This document shows positions 39,080 through 46,651 of a stretch of DNA of 64,000 nt, one piece after another (position 1 is the stretch's first letter; every line of letters begins with the position of its first letter). This stretch comes from Falsirhodobacter deserti. Lineage in GTDB: Bacteria; Pseudomonadota; Alphaproteobacteria; Rhodobacterales; Rhodobacteraceae. The stretch spans positions 1,401,811 through 1,465,810 of the forward strand of contig NZ_ML137218.1 of assembly GCF_004015795.1 (NCBI RefSeq), read 5' to 3'. The notes beneath the pieces are model-generated. The model worked only from the letters and a program-made list of their open reading frames with translations. It was not told where the DNA came from and did no database searches. The position numbers were made by a program, and so were the translations under genes.

Positions 39080-39979
39080 ATGATCCTGTGCTGCGGCGAG
39101 GCTTTGATCGACATGCTGCCCGAAGGGGACGGATTCATGCCCCATGCGGGCGGGGCAGTTTTCAACACGGCCATCGCCCTTGGACGGCTGGAGGCGCCTG
39201 CCGCTTTTTTTTCGGGCCTGTCCAACGATCTGTTTGGCACCCGCCTTGCCCGGGCGCTGGAGGCGTCGAAGGTCGATACCGCGTTCTGCGCCCGATCGGA
39301 TCGCCCCACGACGCTGGCCTTCGTCACGCTGACCGACGGGCAGGCAAGCTATGCCTTCTATGATGAAAACACGGCGGGCCGCATGCTGGCGGTGGATGAC
39401 CTTCCCGCCATTCCTGCGGATGTGCAGGCGCTGTTCTTCGGCGGCATCTCCCTTGTCAGCGAGCCTGCGGCAGACACCTATGCCGCGCTGATGGCGCGGG
39501 AGGCGGGCAGCCGCGTCACCATGCTGGACCCCAATATCCGCCCCGGCTTCATCACGAACCCCCACCGGTATCGCCAGCGGATCGGGCGGATGATCGCACA
39601 AGCCGACATCCTGAAAATCTCGGACGAGGATCTGCGCTGGCTGGAGGGTGCGGGCGATCCGGTGGATCTGGCAAAGGGGCTGCTGGCCAAGGGTCCGAAA
39701 CTGGTGCTGCTGACCGAAGGCGCAAAGGGCGCGCGGGCGCTGACGGCAACGCAGGAACGCTTTGTCGCAGCACCCAAGGTGACGGTGGCAGACACGGTTG
39801 GCGCGGGTGATACGTTCAACGCCGGCGTTCTGGCCGCGCTGCACCGTGCGGGTGCATTGGTGAAAGGGGCCGCGTGGCCCGACGATCTTCTGGACGATGC
39901 GCTGTACCTTGGCACCCGCGCCGCCGCCATCACCGTGTCACGCCCCGGTGCCAACCCGCCCTGGAGGCACGAGCTGTGA
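39080..39979 (+). CDS. PfkB-family sugar kinase (fructokinase-like)
   Basis: A 299-aa ribokinase-fold kinase. N-terminal [14 protein letters not shown], glycine pair [16 protein letters not shown], and the C-terminal catalytic signature [12 protein letters not shown] with its aspartate base. The N-terminus resembles bacterial fructokinases that make fructose 6-phosphate. ATG 39080 has GGGAGGGGG upstream. Its stop overlaps the dtd start (GTGA). Divergent from the frameshifted glycosidase. Confidence 0.87.
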   Translation: MILCCGEALIDMLPEGDGFMPHAGGAVFNTAIALGRLEAPAAFFSGLSNDLFGTRLARALEASKVDTAFCARSDRPTTLAFVTLTDGQASYAFYDENTAGRMLAVDDLPAIPADVQALFFGGISLVSEPAADTYAALMAREAGSRVTMLDPNIRPGFITNPHRYRQRIGRMIAQADILKISDEDLRWLEGAGDPVDLAKGLLAKGPKLVLLTEGAKGARALTATQERFVAAPKVTVADTVGAGDTFNAGVLAALHRAGALVKGAAWPDDLLDDALYLGTRAAAITVSRPGANPPWRHEL

Positions 39980-40410
39980 AGGCGCTTCTGCAACGCGTTT
40001 CCGAAGCCTCCGTCACGGTGGAGGGCGAGGTGATCGGCCAGATCGGGCCAGGCCTGCTGATCCTTGTCTGCGCGGTGCATGGTGATACCGAAGCCAATGC
40101 CGAGGCGCTGGCGAACCGCATCGGCAAGCTGCGCATATTTCGCGACGATGACGGCAAGATGAACCGGTCGTTGAAGGATACGGGCGGCGCGGCGCTGGTT
40201 GTCAGCCAGTTCACGCTTGCGGCAGATACCACGAGGGGCAACCGTCCCGGTTTTTCTGCCGCCGCCCCGCCCGAAGATGGGCGCAGGCTTTACGACCATT
40301 TCGCAGCCGCCATGGCCCGGGATGTTCCTGTCCAGACGGGACGATTCGGGGCGGATATGCAGGTCGCGCTTGTAAACGCCGGTCCCGTCACGATCTGGGT
40401 TGAGGCATAG
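39976..40410 (+). CDS. dtd: D-aminoacyl-tRNA deacylase
   Basis: Removes D-amino acids wrongly attached to tRNA (144 aa). It shows the N-terminal [15 protein letters not shown], the active-site [17 protein letters not shown], and the C-terminal cross-subunit loop [13 protein letters not shown] 39976 overlaps the kinase stop and follows CTGGAGG; the longer open frame lies inside the kinase gene. Confidence 0.95.
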   Translation: MKALLQRVSEASVTVEGEVIGQIGPGLLILVCAVHGDTEANAEALANRIGKLRIFRDDDGKMNRSLKDTGGAALVVSQFTLAADTTRGNRPGFSAAAPPEDGRRLYDHFAAAMARDVPVQTGRFGADMQVALVNAGPVTIWVEA

Positions 40411-40451
40411 GGGCGGCGTCCTTATATCTGCAACAAACAAGGATCCCCCCA

Positions 40452-40811
40452 ATGACCGATACAACCCCTGCCGAAGGCGCCCCGCTGATCAAGCCCTCCA
40501 CGACCGAACATCCGCTTTACGAAGCAGTCGTGGATGCCTGCCGCACCGTTTATGATCCCGAGATTCCGGTGAACATCTTCGACCTCGGCCTGATCTACAC
40601 GATCGAGATCAACGAGGCGAACGAGGTCCAGATCCTGATGACGCTGACGGCCCCGGGTTGCCCCGTGGCGGGTGACATGCCAGGCTGGGTGGCCGATGCG
40701 GTCGAACCCCTGCCGGGCGTGAAGCAGGTCGATGTCGGCATGACCTTCGATCCGCCCTGGGGGATGGAGATGATGTCGGACGAGGCGCGCCTGGAACTTG
40801 GCTTCATGTGA
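40452..40811 (+). CDS. sufT: SufT/MIP18-type Fe-S assembly protein
   Basis: A 119-aa DUF59 protein: YDPEIPVNIFDLGLIY, TLTAPGCPVAGDMP with the conserved cysteine, and TFDPPWGMEMMSDEARLELG are the family signatures of SufT-like factors in iron-sulfur cluster delivery. The next gene is an A-type Fe-S carrier, consistent with a tail of a suf-type locus, though sufBCDS are not in the window. Confidence 0.9.
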   Translation: MTDTTPAEGAPLIKPSTTEHPLYEAVVDACRTVYDPEIPVNIFDLGLIYTIEINEANEVQILMTLTAPGCPVAGDMPGWVADAVEPLPGVKQVDVGMTFDPPWGMEMMSDEARLELGFM

Positions 40812-40864
40812 CCCCCTTGCGGGGCGGCGCGCGCCGCCCCATCTGAACTGCGAAAGGAAGTCCC

Positions 40865-41212
40865 ATGTTCTCGATCCCCGGAAAACAAGCCGTCTCCATC
40901 ACGCCCGCCGCGGCGAAGCAGATCGCACGACTGATGTCGAAGCAAGGTTCGGCGGGGCTGCGTATCGGCGTCAAGAAAGGCGGCTGTGCGGGCATGGAAT
41001 ACACCATGGATTACGTCGATGACGTGAATCCGATGGATGAACTGGTGGAACAGGATGGTGCACGCGTGATGATCGCGCCAATGGCCCAGATGTTCCTGTT
41101 CGGGACTGAAATCGATTATGAAACCACGCTGCTGGAATCGGGTTTCAAGTTCCGCAACCCGAATGTTGTGGACGCTTGCGGCTGCGGTGAATCGGTCAAG
41201 TTCCGCGATTAA
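40865..41212 (+). CDS. A-type Fe-S carrier (IscA/SufA/HesB)
   Basis: A 115-aa protein with the three cluster-binding cysteines of the family: one in GGCAGMEY and two in CGCGE near the C-terminus. Carries [2Fe-2S] or [4Fe-4S] clusters to client enzymes. It follows the sufT-like gene by 53 bp in the same direction. SufA and IscA cannot be separated by sequence reading alone. Confidence 0.93.
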   Translation: MFSIPGKQAVSITPAAAKQIARLMSKQGSAGLRIGVKKGGCAGMEYTMDYVDDVNPMDELVEQDGARVMIAPMAQMFLFGTEIDYETTLLESGFKFRNPNVVDACGCGESVKFRD

Positions 41213-41267
41213 GGTTTCCCGTTCACCCGCAATGCCCTAGCTTCGTTTGCAAAGCGAAGGAGGAACG

Positions 41268-42008
41268 ATGCGCGGACTGGCTGCCGGTAACTGGAAGATG
41301 AACGGGACAGGTGAAAGCCTGTCCGAAATCAAGGCGCTTCTGGACGCCGCCCCCTCCCCCGAATGTGACATCCTGATCTGTCCGCCCGCAACGCTGCTGT
41401 CGCGCATGGCGGCGCTGGCAGAAGGCACGGTGCTGAAGATCGGCGGGCAGGATTGCCACGCGGCGGGCAGCGGGGCGCATACGGGTGACATTTCGGCTGC
41501 GATGCTGGTGGATGCGGGTGCAAGCCATGTCATCCTTGGCCATTCCGAACGCCGCGCGAACCATGGTGAAACGGATGCGCAGGTTGCGGAGAAGATCACG
41601 GCAGCACAGGCTGCAGGCCTGACGACCATCCTCTGCGTCGGAGAGACCGAGGCAGAACGCGACGCAGGCCGCGCGCTGGAGGTGATCGGCGGGCAGATCG
41701 ACAGCTCCCTTCCCGATGATGTCGATGCAGCACGGCTGGTAGTGGCCTATGAACCTGTCTGGGCCATCGGGACCGGACGCACCCCCACCCCCGACCAAAT
41801 TTCCGAAGTTCACGACGCCCTGCGCGCCCGCCTGTCGGATCGCTTGGGAACAGGCCAGATCCGGCTGCTTTACGGCGGGTCGGTAAAACCATCCAACGCG
41901 GCCGAGATTTTCGCGCTGCATAACGTGAATGGTGCACTGGTCGGTGGGGCAAGCTTGAAGGCAGACGATTTCGCAGGGATCATCGCTGCGCTGGAAGCTG
42001 CTTCCTGA
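41268..42008 (+). CDS. tpiA: Triosephosphate isomerase
   Basis: Interconverts dihydroxyacetone phosphate and glyceraldehyde 3-phosphate (246 aa). It has NWKMNG with the catalytic lysine near 10, LGHSERR (His about 92), and [10 protein letters not shown] (Glu about 162), plus the phosphate loop YGGSVKP. A near-perfect AAGGAGGAACG precedes ATG 41268. A dyad, CCGGCATCC with GGATGCCGG at 42048-42072, follows but has no T run. Confidence 0.97.
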   Translation: MRGLAAGNWKMNGTGESLSEIKALLDAAPSPECDILICPPATLLSRMAALAEGTVLKIGGQDCHAAGSGAHTGDISAAMLVDAGASHVILGHSERRANHGETDAQVAEKITAAQAAGLTTILCVGETEAERDAGRALEVIGGQIDSSLPDDVDAARLVVAYEPVWAIGTGRTPTPDQISEVHDALRARLSDRLGTGQIRLLYGGSVKPSNAAEIFALHNVNGALVGGASLKADDFAGIIAALEAAS

Positions 42009-42165
42009 AGCCTGCCCTTCGCGCAAGGCCACGTTCCGACCATCGTGCCGGCATCCGCGAACAGGATGCCGGTGCTTGCATCAGGGCCGGCCAAAGGCGG
42101 AAAAAAAAGCGGCATCACTGCAAGATGTTGTAGGTTTAACGGTTTTTAAACCCTTGATGCCACCA

Positions 42166-42227
42166 TTTGAAGGGCCATCTAAATCATCCTGACCAAATGG
42201 GATGTCTTGACCAGGGGGGCCTTCAAA
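42166..42227 (+). promoter_or_regulatory. Long-range inverted repeat in the NUDIX gene leader
   Basis: TTTGAAGGGCC (42166-42176) can pair with GGCCTTCAAA (42218-42227), with one bulged base. The 3' arm abuts the GGGGGG ribosome site and the GTG start at 42229, so pairing could hide the start region. Thermosensor or attenuation is speculative. Confidence 0.35.
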
Positions 42228-42228
42228 C

Positions 42229-42684
42229 GTGAAGCAGGACACCATCAAGTTGATGGATATCGCAGTGCGGACCCAGCTGGGCGCGCTGTGCTGGCGCTTG
42301 AAGAACGGGCAGCCCAAGATCCTGCTGATCACAAGCCGCGAAACCGGACGCTGGGTGCTGCCGAAAGGCTGGAGGATGGAGGATCGCGACGATGCGTCCG
42401 CCGCCGCTCTTGAAGCGTGGGAGGAAGCGGGCGTGACCGGAGAGCTTGGTCAGATGGCCGGGCGATACCGCTACGACAAAGTCGTCTCGCGGCGCACCTC
42501 CAGCCAGTTGGCAATCCCCTGCGAAGTGGAAGTTTATCCGCTGAAGGTGACCAGCGTGGCGAAACGCTATCCTGAACACAAGCAGCGCCGCCGGAAGTGG
42601 TTTTCCCCCGAAAAGGCGGCCGCCTTGGTGGATGAACCGGATCTTGCGAAGCTGCTTCGCACCTTTGCGGTGAAGGACGCTTGA
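42229..42684 (+). CDS. NUDIX hydrolase
   Basis: A 151-aa NUDIX-fold protein. The Nudix box reads LPKGWRMED..AALEAWEEAGV; the EEAG end is intact, but the first glutamate of the consensus is Arg and the arginine before the last glutamate is Leu. The same kind of deviation is found in diphosphoinositol-polyphosphate-hydrolase-like bacterial members. GTG 42229 follows a GGGGGG ribosome site. Substrate unknown (nucleoside diphosphate derivatives are the general class). Confidence 0.85.
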   Translation: MKQDTIKLMDIAVRTQLGALCWRLKNGQPKILLITSRETGRWVLPKGWRMEDRDDASAAALEAWEEAGVTGELGQMAGRYRYDKVVSRRTSSQLAIPCEVEVYPLKVTSVAKRYPEHKQRRRKWFSPEKAAALVDEPDLAKLLRTFAVKDA

Positions 42685-42733
42685 TCTCGGCGCTGATCTG
42701 CTTAAATCGGGCAGCGCTGTTGAAGGGGGCAAG

Positions 42734-43135
42734 ATGATCCGCTATGCGCTTAAATGTTCACGCGGCCACGCCTTCGAAAGCTGGTTCCAGTCGGCTGCCG
42801 CTTTCGATGCGCTGAAGGCTGCGCGGCATGTTTCGTGCCCCGATTGCGGTGACGCCTCCATCGACAAGGCGCTGATGGCCCCGGCGGTGAAGCATGCTTT
42901 GACAGATCCCGCGATGGATCGCGAAAAGGCGCTGGCAGAATTGCGCAGGCAGGTGGAAGCCAATTCAGACGATGTCGGCATGAACTTCGTGACCGAAGCG
43001 CGCCGGATGCACGAGGGGGATGTCCCCGCCCGCGCAATCCACGGCATCGCCCGCCTGGACGAGGCGCGTCAGCTTCTGAAGGATGGTATCCCCGTCGCGC
43101 CCCTGCCCTTCATGCCGCGCCGCAACACGAACTGA
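42734..43135 (+). CDS. DUF1178 zinc-ribbon protein
   Basis: A 133-aa protein with an N-terminal MIRYALKCSRGHAFESWF followed by CPDCG, a zinc-ribbon-like cysteine set, then a helical region DVGMNFVTEARRMHEGD and a C-terminal LPFMPRRN. This order matches DUF1178, a conserved alphaproteobacterial family without known function. Confidence 0.9.
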   Translation: MIRYALKCSRGHAFESWFQSAAAFDALKAARHVSCPDCGDASIDKALMAPAVKHALTDPAMDREKALAELRRQVEANSDDVGMNFVTEARRMHEGDVPARAIHGIARLDEARQLLKDGIPVAPLPFMPRRNTN

Positions 43136-43136
43136 C

Positions 43137-43478
43137 CTACAGCCAGTAAGGCGCCACGCCGTAATGGCCGTAGAAGGTCGTGGCCCAGTCGCGGTTGTCC
43201 TGCCAGTCATCCGGACGTTCGGGCGCCCCCTCAAGCTGGTCTTTCGTGATATCGGTGACATATCCGTTAAGCGCCGTGTCGAAGCGCAGCTTCGGCCACG
43301 GCACCGGATGATGCGCTTCCCCCATGCCAAGGAAGCCGCCGAATGCCATGACGGCATAGGCAACCTTACCTGAAACCTTGTCGATCATCAGATGGTCGAT
43401 ATGCCCCAGATGATCGCCCGCCGGGCTATAAACCGGCGTGCCGTCCACATCGCGTGTCGAAATCGTACTGCTGGCCAT
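43137..43478 (-). CDS. PRC-barrel domain protein
   Basis: A 113-aa protein, mostly one PRC-barrel: DVDGTPVYSPAGDHLGHIDHLMIDKVSGKVAYAVMAFGG, then a tail rich in aromatic residues. ATG 43478 is preferred for its GGAGGCGATC; the 24-nt longer start lacks one. An EcfG-type promoter lies 30 nt upstream. Such proteins are frequent members of alphaproteobacterial general-stress regulons; molecular role unknown. Confidence 0.9.
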   Translation of the reverse strand: MASSTISTRDVDGTPVYSPAGDHLGHIDHLMIDKVSGKVAYAVMAFGGFLGMGEAHHPVPWPKLRFDTALNGYVTDITKDQLEGAPERPDDWQDNRDWATTFYGHYGVAPYWL

Positions 43479-43507
43479 GATCGCCTCCATTGCGAGATGC
43501 AAAGATG

Positions 43508-43532
43508 AACGCAGAGGCAGAACCCAAGTTCC
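43508..43532 (-). promoter_or_regulatory. EcfG-type promoter of the PRC-barrel gene
   Basis: On the minus strand GGAAC (43532-43528), 16 bp, CGTT (43511-43508). It ends 30 nt before ATG 43478 and is back to back with the next promoter, 6 bp apart. Confidence 0.8.
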
Positions 43533-43538
43533 GGCGAC

Positions 43539-43563
43539 GGAACATTCGCAGGGCGCCTACGTT
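43539..43563 (+). promoter_or_regulatory. EcfG-type promoter of the PfpI/DJ-1 gene
   Basis: GGAAC (43539-43543), 16 bp, CGTT (43560-43563), ending 30 nt before ATG 43594. Confidence 0.8.
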
Positions 43564-43593
43564 GTGGCATCGCAAGTGCAAAAGGAGAATCTC

Positions 43594-44163
43594 ATGAAAC
43601 TCGACGGTAAATCTGTCGCTATCCTGATCGCGAACAGCGGCACCGAAGAGGTGGAGTTCCTGAAGCCGAAAGAGGCGCTGGAAAACGCAGGCGCCAAGGT
43701 CACCGTCATCAGCGAAAAGGCTGAAGCGGCACAGGCCGTGAACGGCGATCTGGAACCGGCCGGCAAGCACGAGGTGGATACCACCTTCGCCGAAGCCGAC
43801 GCAACGCGGTTCGACGCGGTCGTAATCCCCGGCGGTACCGTGGGGGCCGATCATCTGCGCGCCGACAAGGATGCTGTCGCTTTCGTGCGCCATTTCGTCG
43901 AACAGGAAAAACCCGTTGCCGCCATCTGCCACGGCCCTTGGCTTCTGGTGGAGGCCGACGTCGTGAAGGGCCGCACCCTCACCTCGTTCCCGTCGCTGCA
44001 GACCGATATCCGCAATGCGGGCGGCACTTGGGAGGATAAGGAAGTCGTCGTGGACAGCGGCCTTGTCACCAGCCGGAACCCCGATGATCTTCCCGCCTTC
44101 TGCGCCAAGCTGGTCGAAGAAGTGGCCGAGGGTAAACATGCCGACATGGGGCGCAGCGCCTGA
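43594..44163 (+). CDS. PfpI/DJ-1-family stress protein
   Basis: A 189-aa class I glutamine-amidotransferase-like protein. VIPGGTVGADHLR precedes the nucleophile elbow AICHGPW with Cys112 and the adjacent histidine; EEVEF carries the conserved N-terminal glutamate. These proteins act as deglycases, proteases or chaperones, and activity cannot be assigned here. AAAAGGAGAATCTC precedes ATG 43594; the frame extends upstream without reason. Stop overlaps a 21-codon membrane peptide gene (TGATG). Confidence 0.92.
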   Translation: MKLDGKSVAILIANSGTEEVEFLKPKEALENAGAKVTVISEKAEAAQAVNGDLEPAGKHEVDTTFAEADATRFDAVVIPGGTVGADHLRADKDAVAFVRHFVEQEKPVAAICHGPWLLVEADVVKGRTLTSFPSLQTDIRNAGGTWEDKEVVVDSGLVTSRNPDDLPAFCAKLVEEVAEGKHADMGRSA

Positions 44164-44228
44164 TGCGTGGCGGGGCAATTCTTGCAGCGGCGGCGGTGGT
44201 CGTGCTGATCCTGATTTTCGTACTTTGA
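44163..44228 (+). CDS. 21-aa hydrophobic peptide coupled to the PfpI gene
   Basis: ATG 44163 shares its A with the PfpI TGA stop. The peptide MRGGAILAAAAVVVLILIFVL is almost wholly one membrane helix with a basic N-terminus, and is followed at once by a terminator. Too short for standard gene callers. The exact stop-start overlap and the terminator placement argue that it is translated; no homologue known to me. Confidence 0.5.
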   Translation: MRGGAILAAAAVVVLILIFVL

Positions 44229-44234
44229 ACGCAT

Positions 44235-44262
44235 GGGGTGCCGGACAAACCGGCACCCCTTT
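44235..44262 (+). terminator. Terminator after the PfpI unit
   Basis: GGGGTGCCGG, ACAAA loop, CCGGCACCCC, then TTTCT. It lies 6 nt after the small-peptide stop and before the convergent SDR gene. Confidence 0.85.
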
Positions 44263-44266
44263 CTCG

Positions 44267-45013
44267 TCAGCTTTCGTAATGCACCTTCAGTCCTGCGAAC
44301 GACTGGCTTGTCGGCATAAGCTCCAACGCGTTCACGTTCACATGCGCGGGCAGTGTTCCGATCCACCACATCGTTTCAGCCAGATCTTCGGGCGTAAGCG
44401 GTTCGGTACCGGAATACAGCTTTTCATGCGCCTCGGTGTTGCCCTTGGTGCGCACCATCGTGAATTCACTGGTTGCCATTCCCGGTTCCAGCGACGTCAC
44501 ACGCACCCCGGTGCCATGCAGATCCGCCCGCAGGTTCAGGCTGAACTGCCGCACGAAGGCTTTCGTCGCGCCATAAACATTGCCACCCATATACGGCCAG
44601 TTCCCCGCGATGGAGGACAGGTTGATGATCCCGCCCTTGCGTTCGATCAGAACCGGCAGAAGGGCCTGCGTGATCGCCACCAAGCCCTTAACGTTGGTAT
44701 CGATCATGGTCATCCAGTCTGCCAGATCGATATCGGGTGCGGCCTTGGTGCCCAGCGCAAGCCCCGCATTGTTGATCAGCAGGTCGATCCCGCCGAACCC
44801 GTCGGGCAGCGCGGCAATGGCCGCCTGCATCGCTGCCACATCGCTGATGTCAAAAGCCAGCGGGCAGAAGGTGTCGCCCAGTTCTGCCCGCAACTCCTCC
44901 AGCCGTTCGGCGCGGCGCCCGGTGCCCACGACCTTCCAGCCACCCGCGATGAAACGACGCGCGGTTTCGCGGCCAAAGCCGGCTGTCGCGCCGGTAATGA
45001 GGACGGTTTTCAT
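44267..45013 (-). CDS. YdfG-like short-chain dehydrogenase
   Basis: A 248-aa classical SDR: TGATAGFGRETAR nucleotide loop, NNAGLALG, catalytic serine in LSSIAG and Tyr-xxx-Lys in YGATK. The C-terminal half (SLEPGMATSEFTMVRTKG..NVNALELMPTSQSFAGL) matches E. coli YdfG, an NADP-dependent 3-hydroxy acid/malonic semialdehyde dehydrogenase. GAAGGAG precedes the ATG. Downstream of the aminotransferase by 28 bp. Confidence 0.88.
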   Translation of the reverse strand: MKTVLITGATAGFGRETARRFIAGGWKVVGTGRRAERLEELRAELGDTFCPLAFDISDVAAMQAAIAALPDGFGGIDLLINNAGLALGTKAAPDIDLADWMTMIDTNVKGLVAITQALLPVLIERKGGIINLSSIAGNWPYMGGNVYGATKAFVRQFSLNLRADLHGTGVRVTSLEPGMATSEFTMVRTKGNTEAHEKLYSGTEPLTPEDLAETMWWIGTLPAHVNVNALELMPTSQSFAGLKVHYES

Positions 45014-45041
45014 GACAAAGGCTCCTTCTGTCGATGCGGCG

Positions 45042-46406
45042 TCATCCGAACACGCGCGTCAACGCGGTGTCGATGGCATCTGTGATGGTGTCGATATCGC
45101 CAGCCGTTACGATCAGCGGCGGGCTGAGGCACAGCGTGTTGTTCATTCCGGGAAGGGAACGGTTGGTGACGCCGATGATCACCCCTTCGGCGGCGCATTC
45201 CGCCACGACCCGCTGCGCAAGGCGTTCCTCCACCGGCTGTTTGGTGCGCCGGTCCGCAACCAGTTCGGCGCCTTGGAACAGGCCGATGCCGCGCACATCG
45301 CCGATCACCTCGTGCCGGTCCATCAACGCACGCAGGTTCGCGGCCAATCGGGCACCCATGCGCCGCGTGTTGTCCAGCAGCCCCTCCTCCTCGATGATGC
45401 GCATGTTTTCCAGCGCGGCAGCAGGGCCGGATGTGCAGCCCCCGAAGGTGGAAATGTCGCGGAACAGCGCCATCGGATCGGCTGCGTCCTTGAACCTTTC
45501 GAACACCGCCTCGGTTGTGACGGTGCAGGAAATCGCCGCATAGCCCGAGGCAAGCCCCTTCGCGAGCGTCACGAAATCGGGCTGCACGCCATAGTTCTGG
45601 TATCCGAACCATTTGCCGGTCCTTCCAAGACCGCAAACCACTTCGTCAATATGCAGCAGGATGTCGTACTTGCGGCAGATCTCCTGCACGCGCGGCCAGT
45701 ATCCTTCGGGTGGGGTGATCACGCCGCCGCCAGCCGTCACAGGCTCCAGACATAAAAGGCCGATGGTGTCCGGCCCTTCGCGCAGGATCACCTCTTCAAT
45801 CGCATCGGCGGCCCGGCTCCCGTAATCGGGCCCCTCCCATTGCGCACGATATTCAAGGCAATGCGGCACCTGCACGAACCCTTCGGGAAGCGGGCCGTAA
45901 AGCGCGGCACGTTCGGGCTGCCCACAAGCCGCCAGCGTTCCCAGCGTCGTGCCGTGATAATCGCGCTCGCGGAACAGTATCTTCGACTTTCCGCCGCCGT
46001 GATGCGTGGCCGAAATCTGGCGCACCATCTTGAACACCTTCTCGTTCGCTTCCGAGCCGGAGTTCGAATAATAGACCCGCGACAGCCCCGGCATCTTTTC
46101 CAGAAGACGCTGCGCGAAAAGCGCGCCAGGAACCGACCCCGCCGCCCCCGCGAAATAAGGCAGGCGCACAAGCTGGTCGCGCACCGCATCAGCGATGCTG
46201 GTGCGGCCATAGCCGACATTCACCGTCCACACCCCGCCCGAAACCGCATCAAGGAACCTGCGCCCCGCCGCATCCCAGACATGCACGCCCTTGCCTTCAA
46301 CGATGATCCGCGGATCGGACGTTTCGAACATCTTGTGCTGGGTCAGGTGGTGCCACACATGCGCGCGATCGGCTTCAATGACGTGGAACAGATCGTTAGG
46401 AGTCAT
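45042..46406 (-). CDS. Class III aminotransferase, probably taurine-pyruvate type
   Basis: A 454-aa PLP enzyme. The PLP lysine lies in FVTLAKGLASGY, preceded by HIDEVVCGLGRTGKWF; the N-terminal DRAHVWHHLTQHK and SGGVWTVNVGYGR are as I remember them in taurine-pyruvate aminotransferases. With a YdfG-like reductase downstream, the pair could handle an omega-amino acid and its semialdehyde. ATG 46406 has AGGATGG upstream; ATG 46415 is the alternative. No taurine uptake genes nearby. Confidence 0.78.
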   Translation of the reverse strand: MTPNDLFHVIEADRAHVWHHLTQHKMFETSDPRIIVEGKGVHVWDAAGRRFLDAVSGGVWTVNVGYGRTSIADAVRDQLVRLPYFAGAAGSVPGALFAQRLLEKMPGLSRVYYSNSGSEANEKVFKMVRQISATHHGGGKSKILFRERDYHGTTLGTLAACGQPERAALYGPLPEGFVQVPHCLEYRAQWEGPDYGSRAADAIEEVILREGPDTIGLLCLEPVTAGGGVITPPEGYWPRVQEICRKYDILLHIDEVVCGLGRTGKWFGYQNYGVQPDFVTLAKGLASGYAAISCTVTTEAVFERFKDAADPMALFRDISTFGGCTSGPAAALENMRIIEEEGLLDNTRRMGARLAANLRALMDRHEVIGDVRGIGLFQGAELVADRRTKQPVEERLAQRVVAECAAEGVIIGVTNRSLPGMNNTLCLSPPLIVTAGDIDTITDAIDTALTRVFG

Positions 46407-46651
46407 GCGGGCCATCCTGACTGCGCAAAGCTATTGGCGCATCCAACAGGGGCACCCCCGCCTTGGCAAGCCGCTTGCCGCGATCCGCCCGACATTTCTT
46501 GCAGGCGGCGCGGATTGACCCGCAGCTGCACAGGAACTGGACAGCGTGCGCATCAAGGACGCTGACGGCACCAGTTTTGCCCCCTCTACCTCCCTGCGGT
46601 TGACAGGACCCGCCCCTTCACCCACTCAGTGCGCAAGAAAATGAGGTGCCC

